Assembly: GCF_031877795.1 (NCBI RefSeq)
Contig: NC_133938.1
Span: 14,230,920 to 14,294,919 of the forward strand
DNA from: Strix aluco
Taxonomy: Eukaryota > Chordata > Aves > Strigiformes > Strigidae
Length of the DNA stretch: 64,000 nucleotides
Direction of reading: 5' to 3'
The translations under genes and the position numbers were made by a program. Positions 47,927 through 60,600 of this stretch are shown here, in pieces (the stretch's first letter is position 1; each line of letters starts with the position of its first letter). The notes below the pieces were generated by a model that did no database searches, had not been told where the DNA came from, and saw only the letters and a list, made by a program, of their open reading frames with translations.

Positions 47927-47947
47927 AAATAAACATTTCTGAGGTCA
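47927..47947 (-). promoter_or_regulatory. Forkhead-type motif plus hormone-receptor half-site
   Basis: Minus-strand TGTTTATTT (47927-47935) fits the FOXA/HNF3 core, and AGGTCA on the plus strand (47942-47947) is a perfect nuclear-receptor half-site, 7 bp apart and about 110-130 bp upstream of the predicted start. Liver forkhead sites are known in other vitellogenin promoters; binding here is inferred from the motif only. Confidence 0.4.
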
Positions 47948-48125
47948 TGAATGCTGAAAACTTCAAATCATCTCATGATTTCAACTGACTTACTTTCTAT
48001 GTGAAACAGTTATTTTCAAAATACCTTGCTTGCTATTTTTTCCCCAATTTCTCCACATCATAGTTGTCTAGTAAAGCAATAATTAAAATTTAAAATGAAA
48101 TAAAAATAGTTCCTCAATCATAACT

Positions 48126-48137
48126 GAAATAATTAAC
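48126..48137 (-). promoter_or_regulatory. HNF1-like site
   Basis: The minus strand reads GTTAATTATTTC, matching ten of the thirteen positions of GTTAATNATTAAC. It lies about 310 bp upstream of the predicted start. Partial match in an AT-rich region, so weak. Confidence 0.25.
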
Positions 48138-48385
48138 TTTTCTCCAATGATGTCTTCAGCCTCCTGATAATTCGTTCTTGCTGAGGGTCACAGTTTTGGA
48201 GACACACCTTGCTCTGTCACATTCAAACTCTACTTTTAGAGGAGAATTTGTGATTGATTGTGTAGATTTAGGATTGAGATACCTTAGAGCTCATAGACGT
48301 GCAATGAGAAACTGTCTTTCCATGGTATCTACCATGGTTGTCTTTGCAAGCATACTTTGTTACCCACACCTGGGAAGACACATCT

Positions 48386-48398
48386 TGTCAGTATGACC
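48386..48398 (+). promoter_or_regulatory. Near-perfect oestrogen response element
   Basis: TGTCAGTATGACC differs from the palindrome GGTCAnnnTGACC at one base. It lies about 570 bp upstream of the predicted start, close to the roughly -620 position of the functional element I recall in chicken VTG2. Function is inferred. Confidence 0.55.
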
Positions 48399-51300
48399 TT
48401 CACATTATCTTCTGGCTAATGGTCAAAGTTTATGCTATGAAAATAGGAGGGAAATTAATTTGTTTGTTTATAAGAAGAATCTAATAAAAAACCAAGTTAC
48501 ATTTCCAGAAGGACCTCAGCAAGCTGGGAGTGTTGGGTCCTTCTCAGTGGGTTCTCACAGGGCTTTGGCTGCTGCTACTCTTAGGAAAATACATCCAGAA
48601 TTTCCCACTTTTAGGAATAACATTTAGACCAGTCCTTAGCAAAACTAAGTCAGGAGGGAGTTTGCTCCCTAACCTCAGTTAAACACCTACAAAAAAAATA
48701 TGTATAATATTTACTTTGAATTTAAGCTTGTCTTTTGGTCAAATGGTAAATTAAATATCATGTAAAAAAACACTTGGGTACAAGGGTTACTGAGGGGGTA
48801 GGAAGGAGAGCTCAGGAATGCATATTTCCTTGAGGCTGTGAAAGGTACAACATACCTGCAAGTAATGCACATAGTCAGGCAGTTAGACTCTATCCTCTGA
48901 GAAGAAAACAAGGTTTTCTCGGCTGTTGCTGTTCATCAGGGAGGAGAAGGGTGAAACCAGAGCACAGGTCCTGAGGCCTCCACCATTGGGCCTGAGAATA
49001 TATTTACTGCAGGCCCCATCAAACAGTCCCTTTGCACAATTACTTCATTTACTTGGAGAGATGCCACCTGACTAAGGAATAATGAAGTTTATTATTGTGG
49101 TGCCAGTGCACCTGAGCTGGAGTCAGGGATGCAGCCGCATGGCCTCTCCACTCTGCTGCTGCTTCCCACAGCTGTGCTAGCCAGACAGACAGGGGAAAGG
49201 CAGAAGTCAAATACAGGCTGTCTTGTTTCGGCATCTCCAGAAATCTTGAGAATTTTAATATTGCTGCTTTCTTTCATGAAGGGAAAGATACAGAATTGGA
49301 TGAGCAGTCAGACCTTCATTGAAATGAAATGTGTGTCTAGTAAAATATTTTAAAATATACGATAGACATATAAACTGTTACAAGACATTAATAATTGGGT
49401 TGTTGTTTCAGTGTGGGTTCAGATGGCAAAAAATGGATTTTTCCTGATGTTTTCTTCTAGGGTGCTAGCTTGTGTGAGATATGCACCACCCTGGTGGACC
49501 CTGTGAAATTCAGCAGCATACCTTGTCTGGCATGTATGTGCTGTCAAATGTAGTTAGAAATGCCTTAAAAACAGTCGCATTTTTTGCAGCCAGAATGGAA
49601 ATAAATGCACAGCAGCAGTATAATACTGTAAGTGGTAACATGCAAAACTCTCCTGCTTCGGTCTCCCTGCTTTTATGACACTGCTCATCAGTGCCACAGC
49701 TTGACCTCTGTAGTAATATTGTGCTATTGTGCTTAACTAGCCACAATTCCACAGGACAAAATGTATAAGAAACTATATATGTTATATACAGAACTATATA
49801 AGTGAGACTATTAATTTAAGCACTGTTATTAACAGCATATTGAAATAATGTCTAAGGGACACATACACATTAAAATGGAGCTACAACATTTTTCAAGTTT
49901 AATAAAAGGCTTTATAATAAAGGTGTAACATGAATAGATTTGTTCTAACTGGGTAGTGAAAATACTGAATTTCTTTTTTTAATGAGGAACACTCAGTCTA
50001 AGCTCACAACCAGCATGTAGACACCTGATTACTAGACAGTTAGCTAAAATAACTAAGATTGTGCAAGCTGCTGTGTTCTCTTCATCTGCAGCATGTCCTC
50101 TCTCTTTTTAATAAGTCCTCTCTACCCAGCCTTGTTTTCTTGGGGGTGAGGAGAAAGTGATCTCAGAATTGTTGTACCCGTTATTACTTTAAAGGGACAA
50201 CCTAATAAATTCAGTAAATGGAGAGGAGACACAGCTAGAGTTTGAGGGTCACAGCACTGGGCTCTAATCCTTTCTCCAAAGCAGACATGTCCTTCCAGCT
50301 AGCTCTGAGGGAATAAACAGGCAATCTATCACTTTAAGGAAATGGATAAAAGGAGGAAAGTTGAGAGCCACACTTTTTAAAGCCAATATGATTTTTCTTA
50401 AACAGTCAACATGCCATGTTAGTGAGCAAGAAAATACATGAAAGATAAATAAAATGCAATTAAACAGGCCCTCCACAAACAACTTCTAAGTGCCTAATTT
50501 TGTTGCAGAGGAAGGAACTTTAATGTGGGCTTTATACACAACCTTTATCTTTTCCTTGTTTTCTTCTTTTTAGCCATAAAGAATGAAGAAACAGAATTCT
50601 TAAAAAGCAACAGGAAAAATCTTGTGATTTTTTTTCTTTTCAGGAAGAAAATATATGGTGTTGAGTGTTACAGTGAGCATGATGGCTGTATAAGGAGTTC
50701 AATAAGATGAGGTAGACTGCTTTGAATTTACAGGCCACTTGCACCATAAATGAAACATGAATACGGCCTAATTAACCTGATTAGAGCTATTGCTTCTACA
50801 CTGCAATTGTCTTTACATAACACATTCTGCTTGAGTAACAGAGTCTTATTATCTGCTGTTGTACTGCCGCCGATAGCTCTGCACTCTCCTTGTTCTGTAT
50901 TCACATTGCTGAATTATGGTGCAGGGATGCCATTTCCATCCTGATAATATATAGCCTAACAACAAAGCAGGGATTAGCAAAACAGCTCCCAAGCAACCAT
51001 ACCAGGTTAAAATAGATATAATCAGTTGGCTAAGCTAAGTGATTTTTAGCTTTCAGTTTTCCTTATTTCTAAAGATGAAGAAATATTACTTTAAAAATTA
51101 TTAAAAAAATATTTTCACACCTATTTCATATTTATCATTCACTCCTTGAATTTTTTTTCTCAAAATATTCAGCATTTGCTATTGCAGTAGAGCCTCGAAG
51201 ATAATGTTTGATATTCTCTCCAGAGACTCTGGACGTTGTCTAATGAATAAGAATGTGTTCTGGGTTGGGCTAAATTGCCATATGCTGATTCCAGTACATT

Positions 51301-53106
51301 CACAAAGGGATTTTGTTACATTAGCTTGTTTTAAAAGGTGCTTTTTGGTTTTTTATGACTTCCATTCCTTTTACTAGAAAGAAACCAACAGGTCCAATTC
51401 CCTGCTGCTATCCCAGTTTGATTCTGGCACACTACCAACAGAGTGATAACTGTGGGAATTGGATACAAGGTCTGCAAAATGAAAGAGGTAGAAATGTGAT
51501 GTATATTTTGTCTAGTTTTTGGAGTATGCATGGTTTGAAAGATGCTGTTGGTCTAGATTTATAATATAGCTGTAGGATTTTGTTTTGATAAATTTGTTTT
51601 TCATTAATATACGCTATTCAGCCAAAGCTGCGTCTTTGTGCATTTCAGTGAAGTAGTCAGTGGGACTGTTCTTGACACCTAGCATGGATTTGCCTATCAT
51701 TTCCAGAGAAAAGAATGAAATTAAGAAAAAAAAAGAGTGTGGGATCCAACTCTGACATTCTCAATCTGCAAACAGACTGTTTTGATACAGCTTAGCTTTA
51801 CTAAGATACTCAAACGGTTTTATTTTCATTCAAATATGGAAAACACATTCTGAAGCCTAACAGTCCACCGTCTTTGCTATCATCATTGGCTCATCAGCCA
51901 GCATACTGATTCAGTGGCTTCAGGACTTTCCCCCCCTTTCAGTATATACTCTTTCCCAAGTCATTCAGTAGGGTTAAATGTTAGACAACTTGCCATCTGA
52001 GATTTGAGTCACGTCATATTTGAGGACGGGTGTTTGCTATGTAATTCTATTGCACTGGAAGATAACTTCTCTAAGTTTATCTTAACCCTAACTTAGACTT
52101 CATGGTCACAGAGTGATTAGCTGCTGTGGCATTGGTACTGATGGGAAGTCAGGTAGCCCTGAAATTTAGCCTTGTCACGTGTCCACCTCAGTCACTTTGG
52201 GGATGAAATGGTGACTGCACATATAGGACAAAGAAGAGCACTGTGTGCTGCATTAAACATTGTTCTCCTATAGGCTGAGGTACTGGTTGTAATTGCATGC
52301 TTGGTTAGAGCTATCATGGCTAGTAAATTATCCAGAGGGAAAAATACTTGTGTAATGTTTATTCTGATGTATTCCGACTACATAAAATGTGGGCACTGCT
52401 GCAGGGAAGTGAGGAGATCCCAGGCCATCCCATGTGCCTTAGGATCGGTGGCAGGAAGAAGCAGCATATCTGGTTTAGCAGACTCAGCATCAACAACCCT
52501 TTTGCAGGAGGCACTGTGAGCACATAAAAAAGTTGTCAATTCAGAAAAGGATCATGATCCTCTGTAATCCTGCATGAGGATACTTTTCTATTCTTGGAGG
52601 AACAAAGCCTGAGTCACTGGTGGGAGAATCTTAGAAAGAAGAAAATTCTCAAGTCTTTCTTTTTCTTTACATCAGGCTAAGTGTATTACGGCTGCAAAAC
52701 TTCAGACTCTCCTAAGAAAGGAATTAAGTGGTGTTTTTTGTTTTTGTTTTTTTTTTTTTAAAAAAAGTGTGGAGTTGTACAAATATATAATGAATTCTCA
52801 AAATTGCTACTTATTTTGTGGTTCCACCTAAAGTGGATTCTTTATGAATGAAGGGGAAAGCACTGACTTTTTTCTCCAGAAGCCAATATTCTCAGGTATA
52901 ATGATGATTATTCTTCTGTTTCATAGACCTTCACCTTAGTGACTCATTCCCTTATACCACAGAACCACTGCTAGAACATGATGAATTTGGATCATCACTT
53001 TCTAGTGTCAGAGTATCAGATAAGTTTATGGTATCAGAAGGAAGCTCAATATGAACTTGTTCTTGGTACAGAATATATGTGTGTGATACCTTAGTTTCAC
53101 AGCATT
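48399..53106. other. Upstream flank, no gene recognised
   Basis: Only chance-length open frames, mostly under 80 codons and without splice context. 48930-49240 is a little more GC-rich. No second vitellogenin and no neighbouring gene exon identified. Confidence 0.5.
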
Positions 53107-53135
53107 GGGTCACTGTGACATTAGGTCATGGGTCA
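53107..53135 (+). promoter_or_regulatory. Cluster of four nuclear-receptor half-sites
   Basis: GGGTCACTGTGACA (53107-53120) is a palindromic ERE with one mismatch. After 2 bp follows AGGTCATGGGTCA (53123-53135), a direct repeat spaced by one base (DR1), the preferred layout for HNF4, RXR/PPAR or COUP-TF. A consensus AP-1 site TGACTCA lies at 52940-52946. The cluster is about 5.3 kb upstream of the vitellogenin start, so a distal liver/oestrogen enhancer is plausible but unproven. Confidence 0.45.
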
Positions 53136-56100
53136 GATAAGGTAAGCAATGTATTATTCTTAACGAAGGAGCAGATAATACTCTGCCAGTTCAAACAACA
53201 GGCATTGACTTTACCCTCAAAAAAAAAAAGCAAAATCACCTACCAGTATTTAATCAATGACTACGACTTCCAAATATTAAAAGAACACAATTTTGGTTTT
53301 AAGTTACTGTGAAATTTAGTTGAGTAATAAATTGAGCACCATATGTTTCATTACTTTAAAAGAAAGTTGCTACATGATTATTCCCACTACAACATGTATT
53401 AATCATAATCCCATTTTCTGTAAAAGACAGTTACAGTTTAAAATATTAAATGGAGCAGTGATGTTCATATCTGCTTATCAAGGACTACAGTGCTGTGATT
53501 CCACATTGCCCATAAACATCAGAGGACAAACTAGCTCTTGAACACACCTTTGGATAAGATTATGAAGAATTAATTTCTTCCCCCTAATATAAAGAATGAA
53601 GGCTGAACAAATTCATGTATCCAGGAGATGTGGGATCTGGATGCAGATCCAGGCCTGCAATTTTCAGCTGACTGGTGTCTTACACTCTTACACAACTGCA
53701 TTTTCTCCCATCTTGCAGAAAATTTCTTACCCATCTGACTGGGAACAATTCTAACAGTTTTATGATAAAAACTGTCTTTTGCTGCAGGAAGAATTTAACA
53801 TGGCTAGAACACTACAAATGCTGTTCTCCAGCATGGTATGTACAGCCTTAATGTTAAAATGCTCAAATTCTATTTTCAAGGCTTTTTAGTATGAATATAG
53901 GCAAAAGTTAAAGGCAGACTCTAGCTCACTACACTTTCTACGCCGCATGGAAGTAATGGTATCTGTTCACGGAGTTTAACTGGAGCTATATCTAGTATAT
54001 ACTGACACTAATTTGTTCTTTGAGTAATCACTGTAACTTCAGTGCAAACACTCAAATGAAATGGTTCTCAATAGGAATAGGGCTTGAAAATCTGCTCTAT
54101 CATAGGTACCTCTCAGAACATTTTAAGAAGTTCTTTAAGACTTTATTTCAGAAACCATTCAGTTTCTTAACTGTTCATTGATTTATTTTTTTATAGCAAT
54201 ATCTAAATTCATTTCCTTTTCCTCATCTCTGGAGAAAACATTAGGAAGATTGTTATTTTCTTGGTGTTCAAAAGCAAATGACTGGGAAAGCAACTTCTGA
54301 ATTTAATTTTCAAGGAATTCCTGCACTGATCAACAAAAACCGTTTGTCTCAAAACTGAAATTGGACATAATTGTCCAGGTTTTTAATTCTTCAGGGAAGG
54401 TAATGGAATGAAGCCAGAGAGATTCCACATACATTTTCTATGATTTTGTCTTGTTTGCTTTCCTTTCTCCTCTGACAATTTAGTTGTGATTCATTCAAAG
54501 GTTGCATTTCTTCTGGGATGAACTAATGTAGCTCAGTAAATTACATGGAATTGGGTCAATTTACCCCAGCTGTGTATCTAACCCATTATTTTACATTTTT
54601 TAACATAGGAAGATGTTTGTTGATGCTACCTTCTTATTTTTCCAGAGGCTTTCTAGCAACTAAATTCGTTTGAACTGATTATTAGTGCATGAACCCAATA
54701 ATTGAGTACTTATGCCGCAAAACACAAAACCCATAAGTATTCTCTAGTACACAATTCAAACTTTCTTATTAATTTTTCCAGAATTTCTGGACACTGTGAC
54801 ACTTAAAATTAAGAGTGGAAGAATTAAAAGTAAATGGAAATTTGGCATCCTCTTAATTTAAAGATTGATTGAAGACCTTTCCTACAGCCAATAAAACTAT
54901 TTTGATTCACACACCTGTGAGTTTTCTGAAGTGAATGTCAACTTTACCACTCCATTCTGTACTTGTACACTTATATATACATGCAGCATATAACCCTATA
55001 AGGTATAATAAATATATGCATTTAAACGTATATATTTATTTTAACTCCTAACTAGTTATGCAAACATTCTATACCACTTGCATTTTTGGTCTAGTCACCA
55101 TGGGCATCTAAACTTCAGTGCAGGCTGCCATCTCACACCGAGTTACAGAAGCACTGCCTATTAACACCAAGACTCCTTACACAAGATTTTTGTATTTATA
55201 AAGCTCAAATCTCTTTCTTAGTGTAACTATTACTCATAAGCATTAAAGATTTTTTGAAAGCCATGTTTAGGCTCTCCAGACAGCTCCTGGGCTTTCTGTA
55301 GTATCAGTGGGCTGAAGCCATTGTTCTAATAGATGATGGCAGTGCCATTGTTGAACTTGGAGTCAAAAGATGCTATAATTTTAGGTAGAAGTGTTGATAC
55401 TAAATAATTCAGTGTCTTTCTGGAAGGTAGCAGCCCTATAACCTTTCAGTTCTCCTCACCTACCAATCTACAAAGAAAAGTTGCTAGGAGCAGCTATGGA
55501 GGAATGTGGGAACAGTTCGTCTTACAGGAATAAAAGTTGCTGGTAACAACAAAGGGAAATTAAAATATGAGACATACAGCTGTAAAAGAAAATATGCTCT
55601 ACATGAAAGCACATCAGCAGCTCCATCTGTAAATTTCCACTCACCCAACATGTTGGGAAATGTATAGAAAAAGATAAAAAGAGACTGACAGCAGTGCATG
55701 TACCACGACTTAGGCAATATCTGAAAAGAGGGTAACAAATTCTCTGTCTTAATGAAGCATGGAGAAGAAACTGATCTCACAGTACAGTTTGAAAAGCCAG
55801 GCCAGTCACCTGGGAAACAAGAAAAAAGGAAAAACAAGCAAATAGGCTATCAGCTCAAGCTTCACAAAGCATTCACAAAATAAAACTACCATAGACTTGT
55901 AAGTTAGTGGTTAATAGGCTCTAAAATTATAGAACTGTCTACACTACACGTGGAACCACAGGTAGGTGAGCCAACCTTAGCACTGAAGAAGATAATTACT
56001 GAAGCAGCAGGTTCAAAGTATATTGAAATGAAGACCATTAAAGGTATTTCTAGAGACATTTCTCCGACTTCAAGGAGCCATTTAGTGATAGGCTTGAAAC

Positions 56101-58403
56101 AGTCTGCCTTATCATCCTGAATTTACAGCAAATGGGAATTTGTTGCCATTTAATGGGTAAATCGCCTCTTCCTCGCAGGTAGGGTGAGACCTGTGGACAG
56201 AGCTTCAAAATGGACCTGGGCTGAGCCCATGGACCTTTAGCTGTGAGAAATAAACTGCCAAGGACCACGACCAAAGGCAGAATGAGGCAGTGTGCTTCTT
56301 TATAAACGGGGGAAGAACAGTCACTAAAGTGGGCTTGAGCTGCCTGCAATGAAAGGTGGTATAAAGGGTGAGGAGAATACTTTTGGTAACTCTGTGAAAG
56401 GGCAGGTTCAGGGAAGCAGCCAGGTTTTTCATGAGGGTATTCCCCAACCCTGAGAGATAAGGGGGCCGTACTTTGCTAAAGAGCACAAGGCACACAAGAA
56501 GCTGACAACACTTTCAGATTGATCTGGAGAGAGGAAAGAGATGCCAGACTTCCCAGGGAGGCAGCAGTTCGATTTCTCGTCATAGCACTTTGGCCTCACT
56601 GTCACTCATTTTGCTCTAGAGCCTTATAAGATCTTCGACCCAAAACAGATGTTTTGTCCCACTAATGATACTTAATTGGAAACCTATTGTTTTTACAGAG
56701 AGACTCTTAGGTGTCCTCAATCGGCAGATTGAAATAACATGAGGGAAAAGGGATTTAAACTGAAACACACAGGTGATACTTTGTCCATTTTATTACCTCA
56801 GCATTAAGTAGTTTATTTTTGGCTCTCTGTCTTGGGAGAAAATGATTTGGATTTGCCCTTGTAAACAAAAGAAGATAGAAAGGTTTTAAACAGTTTAAAT
56901 AAATAACACACTAAAAACTACTCTGGAAAGAAATGAGAATAATTTGAAGCTACACAATAAAGTAGATATATATAAAAAAAATTCTACTTTTCCATTTTGA
57001 AGTCCATTTAAAATTCTTCAGATGAGAAGGCTGGAAAAAGGTGTCTACTTCAGTCTCTTATCTGAAGCCAGGAGCAAGTGTACAATGCAGAAAAAAAGGA
57101 ACCAAAGATAAACTTTTTTTTTTTCTCTTTGATCCCTCCCTCGATCCTTCAGAACAATATAAGAGAGCTTCAGGTATTTTCTTTTTCTTAGTCTTGCTAT
57201 TCTGGAATACCCCTGAATTTCATATGTTCTGTTTTTCCCAGTTGCTTTTCTTTCTTATCTAGAAAAGTTATGCTAACACATCTCACCATTTTCAGCCTGC
57301 CTCTTTTTTTGTGGCACTATAGGCACAGTGACTGTCCCAAACTCAAAGCGGAATGAGAAGCGCAGTGCAACAATACCCCTAAGATGGATCCTTGATCTCT
57401 TAAACAGCCCATGCTGCAGTTCTCTAAATCTCTCACTAATTTACATTGCGCCAGAGGACTTAAACTATACTATGAAGAAGACTGAATAAAACCAGAGACT
57501 GATGAATACTCTTAGCTGTCCAGAGAATGGAAAGGGAGCTCCATTTAAAACATCCTCTAGGTGATGCTGCCTCCTCCTGCGGTGCCCTGACTATGCCACT
57601 CTGACAGCAAGTCAGACACTAACCTTGTCTCTTCCCTTCCCTCCTTTGTGCACTTGCAGGAAGATGTGGGAGGCACTGTCTTCCCAAACTGCTCACAAAA
57701 CTGGTCTTATGTTTACCACAGGTGCTGCTAATAAACAAATAAGCAAAAAAAACCAAACCAAACCCCACAAAAAAACCAACCAAACAATACCAAAAAGACC
57801 AAAGCAGAGTTATTTGTCTAAAATGTTCTCAGTTTTGCTTGTGTATATGCTATGTTGATTACCATGTACGTTAATGGCTGCCATAGGGATGCTGAAAGGT
57901 AAAAAAGCCCAGCTTCACCTCATCATTACAGCACAAGGGATAAAGAGAAAGGGAGAAACAACAAATATGTATGAAGACAGTCAAAGGACCTGATTCACTT
58001 GCAGCAACTTACTTCTCTGGCAGTTAATTCATGTGCTGTAGTGGGAGGAAGGTGCTCCATGCAGGGATGTAGGGGGAGAGAAAAGAATGCTGACTTATGA
58101 CCTCCACTTGTACAAATAAATGTTACTGTTTACTTGTGAAGTACAAAAGACAACAACACTTAAGGTATATCTGCTTGAAGGAGGTTAACAGGGATGCCAT
58201 CTCTCTCCACATTTCTGTTTCTTACCCTATTTCATTAGCTAAGAACTCTCCAGTAACAATTTATCTTAACCTCATTAACAATCTCTGACAACAGCTTTCT
58301 CTCCAGCTTTGCTTCCCCCAAATTCTCATGATCAAGAAAGACACAGTTCATAGTTTTCTCTTCCCTGATTTTATTCAGTTTTGGTAGGGTTTTTTTGGTG
58401 GTG

Positions 58404-58432
<29 letters not shown>
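58404..58432. repeat. Poly(T) tract, 29 bases
   Basis: Uninterrupted run of T preceded by a T/G-rich stretch, compatible with the reverse-complemented poly(A) tail of a retrocopy, but no recognisable body or target duplication is attached. Confidence 0.7.
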
Positions 58433-58435
<3 letters not shown>

Positions 58436-60439
58436 AAAGCCTGCAGTATGTAATGAACGATTGCTGCCAGGAGCACACTGCAAAGTGTCTATGTGACGAT
58501 TATGTGAGAGGTTCATAGTCTTTCACGTTCCATGGCATAGAAGTGAGCCTTTGGGGCACCTCAAAAAGTTTTAAAACACTTGATTTCATTCAGGGAAGAA
58601 TCAAACAGTTTCACTAGAAGAAATTGTCTTTACACACATAAAAAATGAAGGTTTCTAAAGGGATCTTTTAGTTAGATGACAGAAAACCTGCATTTTGTAA
58701 TACCGCAGGGGTTCTTTTAATAAGTCACTGAAAAGTTCCATTTGACAAGTTAAACCCTGAATTTTTTTTCATACTTATTATAGCCAAGGAGGTGCTAACC
58801 TAATACAATGGGCAAAGGAGTGTTATCACAATACAATAGACCAGACAGAGTTAGTACAATACTGGGCAATAAGGGATCTCACTATAATGAGTGAGAGAAG
58901 CAGTGTCTGCAACATAAGAAGCACGCTTCAGAAAAGAGAAAAGAAATGTATTTGGTTTGTTACTGGTCATTTTATAGCTGCAATTGTAACCCAATGCAAT
59001 GACCTCAAGATGCTTAAGAGTCTTCTTTAAAAAGTAGAATGATTATTTCAAAGGTTCACAGGCCAAAAGAGACCATTACAGTACCTAAACTAGGGGCCTC
59101 AGTAACACAAGCTATAGATTTTTACACAATGTTGCCTGTACCTAACCTGACAATTTGGAGTTACATTAGTGGTGTTAGTCCGGGGCTTAGTGTGGCCCTC
59201 TGTATTGCTCACACTGATGTGCTGTGAGGACTATGGAAGTATTTAGAGGATGAGATGACAGAGTTACTCCTGGCTTCCATTTAAATACATTTGACAAAAA
59301 GTTGCATAAATTAAGTCTGAAATCACTTATTTTTCTGTACTTTTTTGGTATTGCTTTCCATGACCTTTATTATATTCTTGGCCCTCAAGTCACTTTGCTC
59401 CATTTATACTCACTTCCCAGCTCATGCTCAACTGTCAAGGAGCACTAGCTCCAGCATCAGGATAGTCCTATAGAAAGTATGAAGGGTGTTTTGCTAGAAC
59501 ATTCCCATCCACCACATCATTCTAAAGCACAATGTGGGCAAAGGATGCTCAGAAGAAATCCATACAATGTGCTATATGTAAATCTCCACAGGTATTCAGT
59601 GAACTACACTCTGCAAATTTATGTGACCTAGTTTTTCAGATTGTTTAGCACCTAATAGTATCCTTGCTGCCAATCAAATGGCAACTGCAAATATAATATA
59701 TGCCCTTGATCTGGGAAGAACAGAACGATCTATGGATAACTTGAATAAAACTTGGGCAATGTGTAGGAGAAAATGACAAGGATATGAGTTCGAATTTACA
59801 GCACAGCTGTATGAATGCTTGGCTGGGGAAGAAGTGCTGCTCATTCACTTCAAGTGAATTCAAGTGGCCGGAATGAAATATGTGGGGTAGAATGGTGACA
59901 TTAAGCATAATTGTAATATACAGAGATACAATTTGGATCACTTTAGATACGCATATGTCAGGCATCTGAAAGTCCAAGTAGCACCTTTCCTGATTACCAA
60001 GAAGCTCTACTACAAAGCTTCATACAAAACAGTGACACGCTTGAAAATAACTGTCAGCAATCATAATGTATGCTGCACTAACTTTTCTGATGTAGGTATG
60101 AAAAGGAGGCAAGCAAAGTATGTTGGAGTTACTCGGTGCAGTACAGTTTAAGCAGGAGTGTGCTTACTTCTGGACTTGATTTTTTAAACATTATTAATAG
60201 TTTAGTACTGAGGAAAAAGGGCATTCTTATCTAGCACAGAAAAGTGGTAGTGGTATATAGGCTTGAATTCAAACATGACAAAATACAGCAAAGTTACAAA
60301 CATCGCTAGAATGAAACAACCCTTTTGGCTTCAGTAAGACCCAATTTACAGGTACTAAGAGAAAGAGACTGTGAAATATTTCTGAGTTCCAATTGCTAAA
60401 TAGCCTGCAGGAGTCAGAAAACTTGGGTTTGTGGTTGAG

Positions 60440-60600
60440 GCAGTAGATACAACCTGAGAAGAACTGGTTTCAATTTATAGTTCCATGTTGCTTTTGGAGC
60501 AAATCACTCTTAATACAAAATGTGGATAGTATGTCATGCCTATTGGACTATAAAAGTTTTAAGGCAGGGAAAATCTCTCACTAGGTGAAGACTCAGCACC
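60440..60600 (+). repeat. Possible MIR-like SINE relic
   Basis: GAAGAACTGGTTTCAATTTA followed by TTGGAGCAAATCACTC and AATGTGGATAGTAT is loosely ordered like a MIR. Very diverged, low certainty. Confidence 0.3.

Noticed and set aside
55484..55837. 117-codon minus-strand open frame upstream of vitellogenin
   Set aside because: Aromatic-rich translation with no recognisable domain; no splice-flanked exon can be defined.
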